Origin: Flavobacteriia bacterium
GTDB taxonomy: Bacteria > Bacteroidota > Bacteroidia > Flavobacteriales > Flavobacteriaceae
Direction: 5' to 3'
DNA length: 9,117 nt
Assembly: GCA_018500075.1 (NCBI GenBank)
Contig: JAHBAN010000177.1
Location: forward strand, 1-9,117
Each line of letters starts with the position of its first letter. The stretch's first letter is position 1. Positions 5,936 through 9,117 of the stretch are shown here, in pieces. Below the pieces are notes generated by a model, which was not told the origin of the DNA, did no database searches, and saw nothing but the letters and a program-made list of their open reading frames with translations. The position numbers and the translations under genes were made by a program.

Positions 5936-6331
5936 TTACGCCCCAAGGCGATCTTCCAGCGCCCCCGCGAGAGACTCGGCCCGCGCGGCAAGCTCCGCCA
6001 GACTGTCCGTGACAGAGGCCGGAACCACAGGAACCTCGACCCGCTCAGGCTCCGGAGTCGGCATCGCACTCAACCGCGCGATCTCTTGCTCAAGCTCGGC
6101 GATACGCGCATCACGTGTCTTGAGCTTGTCTTGCACGCCGGCTGTCTTGTCAGCGAGCATCAACCCCGCCATCAGAAGCATACGCGGCTCGGGCAAACGC
6201 CCGATCTGGCTTGTCAGGGTGCTCGCTTCGATATCAAGCATCGCGGCGGCACTGTGAAGGTAGTGCTCCTCGCCCTCCTGGCAGGCCACTTCAAACTGAC
6301 GCCCGCCAATCTCGATCTTTACTTCAGGCAT
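5936..6331 (-). CDS. zapA: Cell division protein ZapA
   Basis: A 131-residue cytoplasmic protein that binds FtsZ and promotes bundling of its filaments at the division site. The N-terminal globular head shows VKIEIGGRQFEVACQEGEEH (4-23), followed by RLPEPRMLLMAGLMLADK (45-62), both hallmarks of alphaproteobacterial ZapA. A heptad-like coiled coil covers about 66-89, then a Pro/Val-rich linker (91-104) and a charged helix to the end. The linker and final helix make it somewhat longer than the roughly 110-residue E. coli protein. Its ATG overlaps the TAA of the upstream coiled-coil gene by one base (TAATG), and its AGGAGG ribosome binding site lies inside that gene, seven bases before the start, so translation is probably coupled. 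No strong terminator follows before the tRNA. Confidence 0.93.
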   Translation of the reverse strand: MPEVKIEIGGRQFEVACQEGEEHYLHSAAAMLDIEASTLTSQIGRLPEPRMLLMAGLMLADKTAGVQDKLKTRDARIAELEQEIARLSAMPTPEPERVEVPVVPASVTDSLAELAARAESLAGALEDRLGA

Positions 6332-6831
6332 TATGACGCCTCCTCGGGTTGTGGCAGCTCGCCATTCAGGGCCAGACCGATCGTCTCGGCAATCGCGGCG
6401 GCTTCGGCCTTTTCGACAGCGTGCTCGGCGCGCAGGCCTTCCAGCTCAGCCAGCATCGCTTTGTTGATGAGATGAGGCTCGCCAACACCTTTCTCATTGG
6501 CCGCGCGTAGCGCCGCGTTTGAGCTGCGCAACTGATCGTTTGCAGCACGCATCCGCTGCATTTCCATATCGAGCTTTGCGGTGGCCATACGCTGTGTTTC
6601 CAGCTCGCCTTGGAGCGTGTCGCGCGCATCCTCATATTTCTCGCGCAACTTCTTGTTGCGCTCCTCAAGCTGAGCGCTGACGAGCTTTTCCTCTTCCAGC
6701 GCGGCACGCAACCGCGAGATCTCTTCGGGGTCAGCCTCGCCTGCAGACCCGTCGCCCAGATCTTCGATATGCTTGCCGATCCGGTCGAGCGCAGCGGTGA
6801 TCCGGCGTTCCAGCTCTTCAATGTTACTCAT
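6331..6831 (-). CDS. zauP: Coiled-coil protein upstream of zapA (ZauP-like)
   Basis: A 166-residue soluble protein with no signal peptide or membrane segment. After a short N-terminal helix (1-25) and a Gly/Asp/Pro-rich hinge (26-36), long stretches rich in E, K, R, L and A at about 37-112 and 122-148 look like coiled coil. In Caulobacter a coiled-coil protein called ZauP is encoded directly upstream of zapA and works with ZapA to focus the FtsZ ring. The identical gene order, the one-base overlap with zapA and the coiled-coil character support the same role here, but the match is by position and type, not by alignment. ATG at 6831 is preferred because GAGGA lies about seven bases upstream. 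In-frame starts at 6906 and 6966 lack a ribosome binding site and would add a non-coiled tail. Confidence 0.75.
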   Translation of the reverse strand: MSNIEELERRITAALDRIGKHIEDLGDGSAGEADPEEISRLRAALEEEKLVSAQLEERNKKLREKYEDARDTLQGELETQRMATAKLDMEMQRMRAANDQLRSSNAALRAANEKGVGEPHLINKAMLAELEGLRAEHAVEKAEAAAIAETIGLALNGELPQPEEAS

Positions 6832-7032
6832 CTGCACTTCCTCAATACCCGTGCCTGTTTCCCATTCTGGTTCGCTTGCGCGAATCAAACGGCCATTCTT
6901 TGCCATGGCTTGCGAAAAGTTTAGGCCATATTTTCGCGTTTTGCACCCTTGAGAGGAAAACCACATTTGCCTCCGCGCGAGAGGCTGTTAAAGACCTCTG
7001 AGAAACCTATTGCTAAAAATGAGGACGACGTC
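6832..7032. promoter_or_regulatory. Divergent promoter region between the zapA operon and transketolase
   Basis: These roughly 200 bases must carry promoters for both the leftward zauP-like/zapA operon and the rightward transketolase gene. I could not place a -35/-10 pair with confidence on either strand. A small inverted repeat, AGAGG/CCTCT, lies around 6979-7000 in the transketolase leader. Confidence 0.4.
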
Positions 7033-9048
7033 TTGGATATTGCTGCCCTTCGCGCTGCCAACCCCGAGCACTGGATGCGCGCTGCCGCCATTCGTGCACT
7101 GACACTTGATGCTGTTGCCGCGGCCAATTCTGGACACTCAGGAATGCCGATGGGTATGGCTGATGTCGCAACGGTGCTTTACGAAAAACACCTGAAGTTT
7201 GATGCAAAGGCCCCCGACTGGCCCGATCGTGACCGGTTTATCCTGTCGGCCGGTCACGGTTCGATGCTGTTGTATTCTCTGCTGCATCTTACCGGCTATG
7301 AAGATATGACGCTCGAGCAGGTCAAGAACTTCCGCCAATGGGGCGCGATCACGGCAGGTCATCCCGAATATGGCCATGCCAAAGGCATCGAGACAACCAC
7401 AGGCCCGCTCGGCCAAGGCATTGCAACCGCCGTTGGATTTGCGCTCGCCGAAGAAATTCAGCGCGCCCGCTACGGGCGCAAAGTGGTCGACCACCATACC
7501 TATGTGATTGCCGGTGACGGCTGTCTCATGGAAGGCATCAGCCAAGAGGCCATCACGCTCGCCGGCCGTCAGCGTCTCGGCAAGCTGATTGTGTTCTGGG
7601 ACAACAACAACATCACGATCGACGGAACGGTCGAGCTGTCTGACCGCACCAACCAGCCTCAGCGCTTCAAGTCCGCAGGCTGGCACGTGATTGAAATCGA
7701 CGGTCATGACCCGATCGCCATTGATGCGGCAATCACAAAAGCCAAGACCACATCAAAGCCGTCCATGATTGCCTGCAAAACCCATATCGCTTTGGGCCAT
7801 GCTGCGCAGGACACCTCAAAAGGCCACGGCGCGCTGACGGATTCGGCCCAACTTGCTGAGGCTAAAGCAGGCTATGGCTGGAGCTGGGGACCGTTTGAAG
7901 TTCCTGCCGAGATCAAGTCCCAGTGGGAAGCCATTGGTGCCCGTGGCGCAGAAGACCGCGCCGCCTGGGATGCGCGCTTTGCAAGCCTGTCAGGCCGCAA
8001 ACAGGACGACTTCAACCGCGCTTTGGCGCTGGAGGCGCCCAAGAAGCTCTCGGCCACGATCAAAGCCTTGAAAAAGCAGATCTCAGAAAGCGCCCCAAAA
8101 GTTGCGACACGCAAGAGCTCGGAAATGGTTCTGGAGGTGATCAACCCGATCATGCCCGAAACCGTCGGCGGCTCTGCCGATCTCACCGGCTCAAACAACA
8201 CCAGAACAGGCGATCTGGGCACCCATGATATCGACAATCGCAAGGGCCGCTACATCTATTACGGCATCCGCGAACACGGTATGGCGGCAGCGATGAACGG
8301 GATGGTGCTGCACGGGGGCGCGCGCGCCTATGGCGGAACCTTCTTCACCTTCACAGACTATGCCCGCCCGTCCATGCGCCTCGCTGCCTTGATGAAAATC
8401 CCGACGGTGTTTGTGATGACACATGACAGCATCGGCGTGGGCGAAGACGGCCCGACCCACCAACCTGTCGAACATCTGGCGATGTGTCGCGCGACCCCCA
8501 ACAGCTATACTTTCCGCCCCTGTGACACGGTGGAAACCGCCGAAGCCTGGGAACTTGCGCTGACCAGCAAAGACACGCCCTCTGTTCTGGCCCTGACGCG
8601 CCAAGGGCTGCCAACCCTGCGCACCGAGCACAAACTCAAGAACATGACCGCGCAAGGCGCCTATGTGCTCGCGGAAGCGACCGGCAAACGCCAGGCGATC
8701 CTGATGGCAACGGGGTCGGAAGTCTCTGTGGCGATGGACGCCCGCGCCCAACTGGAAGCCGAAGGCATCGGCACACGTGTCGTCTCAATGCCGTGCTGGG
8801 AGCTGTTTGAGGCCCAGGACGAGGCCTATCGCCGCAAAGTGCTGCCGGCTGGCCCTGTGCGCGTCGCGGTGGAAGCCGCAGCCCGCATGGGCTGGGACCG
8901 CTGGCTCACCGGAGAGCGCGGCAAGGCCGCCAAAGCCGGTTTTGTCGGAATGGAGGGCTTTGGCGCCTCTGCACCGGCCGAGGTGCTTTATGAGAAGTTC
9001 GGCATCACCGCTGCGGCCGTGGCTGCGCGTGTCAAAGCCCTGCTCTAA
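7033..9048 (+). CDS. tkt: Transketolase
   Basis: A 671-residue thiamine-diphosphate enzyme that moves two-carbon ketol units between sugar phosphates in the pentose phosphate pathway (and the Calvin cycle where present), in the cytoplasm. Family marks appear in order: SGHSGMPMG (33-41) with H35, H75 in SAGHGSML, GHPEYGH with H110, and the thiamine-diphosphate motif from GDG (161-163) to the NNN at 191-193. The middle domain has GGSADLTGSNN (379-389), the catalytic Glu E414 in GIREHGM, and HDSIGVGEDGPTHQP (464-478). The C-terminal domain has ATGSEVSVAMDA (559-570). The length matches the family norm. The start is taken as TTG at 7033 because GAGGA (7021-7025) lies seven bases upstream and the product then begins MDIAALRAANPEHW, as in relatives. 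A farther TTG at 6949 would add 28 unconserved residues. All key residues are intact, and two palindromes follow the stop. Confidence 0.96.
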   Translation: MDIAALRAANPEHWMRAAAIRALTLDAVAAANSGHSGMPMGMADVATVLYEKHLKFDAKAPDWPDRDRFILSAGHGSMLLYSLLHLTGYEDMTLEQVKNFRQWGAITAGHPEYGHAKGIETTTGPLGQGIATAVGFALAEEIQRARYGRKVVDHHTYVIAGDGCLMEGISQEAITLAGRQRLGKLIVFWDNNNITIDGTVELSDRTNQPQRFKSAGWHVIEIDGHDPIAIDAAITKAKTTSKPSMIACKTHIALGHAAQDTSKGHGALTDSAQLAEAKAGYGWSWGPFEVPAEIKSQWEAIGARGAEDRAAWDARFASLSGRKQDDFNRALALEAPKKLSATIKALKKQISESAPKVATRKSSEMVLEVINPIMPETVGGSADLTGSNNTRTGDLGTHDIDNRKGRYIYYGIREHGMAAAMNGMVLHGGARAYGGTFFTFTDYARPSMRLAALMKIPTVFVMTHDSIGVGEDGPTHQPVEHLAMCRATPNSYTFRPCDTVETAEAWELALTSKDTPSVLALTRQGLPTLRTEHKLKNMTAQGAYVLAEATGKRQAILMATGSEVSVAMDARAQLEAEGIGTRVVSMPCWELFEAQDEAYRRKVLPAGPVRVAVEAAARMGWDRWLTGERGKAAKAGFVGMEGFGASAPAEVLYEKFGITAAAVAARVKALL

Positions 9049-9067
9049 GCTTTTCGTCTAGGCTTTT

Positions 9068-9092
9068 CGGAGTTTCGCTTCGCGAAACTCCG
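9068..9092. repeat. Extragenic palindrome after transketolase
   Basis: CGGAGTTTCGC (9068-9078) and GCGAAACTCCG (9082-9092) form a perfect 11-bp stem around a TTC loop, 19 bases after the tkt stop. No T run follows, so on its own it is not a standard terminator. With the next hairpin it resembles the repetitive extragenic palindromes scattered through Rhodobacteraceae genomes; copy number cannot be judged from one window. Confidence 0.75.
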
Positions 9093-9102
9093 ACCAACCG
9101 AG

Positions 9103-9117
9103 GGGGGCTTTGCCCCC
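9103..9117 (+). terminator. GC hairpin at the window edge, possible tkt terminator
   Basis: GGGGGC (9103-9108) pairs with GCCCCC (9112-9117) across a TTT loop. The window stops at the last C, so any following T run cannot be seen. It may be the terminator of tkt or the second arm of the palindromic element starting at 9068. Confidence 0.55.

Overview
The window looks like chromosomal DNA of an alphaproteobacterium in the Rhodobacterales (Rhodobacteraceae or Roseobacter type). The grounds are a fairly GC-rich, tightly packed sequence, a very long class II (B12-dependent) ribonucleotide reductase of the alphaproteobacterial form, a ZapA with an upstream coiled-coil partner gene, and a transketolase that closely resembles roseobacter enzymes. 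This is protein-family recognition by eye; no search was run. The genes are mostly housekeeping. I see no phage, insertion sequence, CRISPR array or defence cassette.

Layout. The left edge (1-353, +) is the C-terminal end of an ornithine cyclodeaminase. A bidirectional terminator separates it from a small convergent gene (449-697, -) for an exported protein with two EF-hands. Bases 698-1373 hold no convincing gene. They contain a 10-bp inverted repeat, a strong minus-strand terminator (1149-1176) and a run of hairpins that is probably the structured 3' end of the nrdJ transcript. nrdJ (1374-5063, -) fills most of the left half. Its upstream region has two NrdR-box-like sites exactly 31 bp apart and, farther out, a perfect and a near-perfect DnaA box. 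Next come a long-stem terminator, a tRNA-Pro(TGG) gene (5781-5857, -) with a possible promoter, and the operon zauP-like/zapA (6831 down to 5936, -), whose stop and start codons overlap. A divergent transketolase gene (7033-9048, +) follows, and the window ends in two extragenic palindromes.

How the parts fit. NrdJ makes deoxyribonucleotides using adenosylcobalamin. The NrdR boxes suggest control by the nucleotide-sensing repressor NrdR, and the DnaA boxes raise the possibility of a link to replication initiation. ZapA and its coiled-coil partner act at the division ring. Transketolase supplies pentose phosphates, including the ribose precursor of nucleotides. The neighbourhood is therefore broadly replication, nucleotide and division housekeeping, but only zauP-like/zapA looks like a true operon. 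The most interesting content is regulatory: the nrdJ upstream region and the hairpin-rich gaps.
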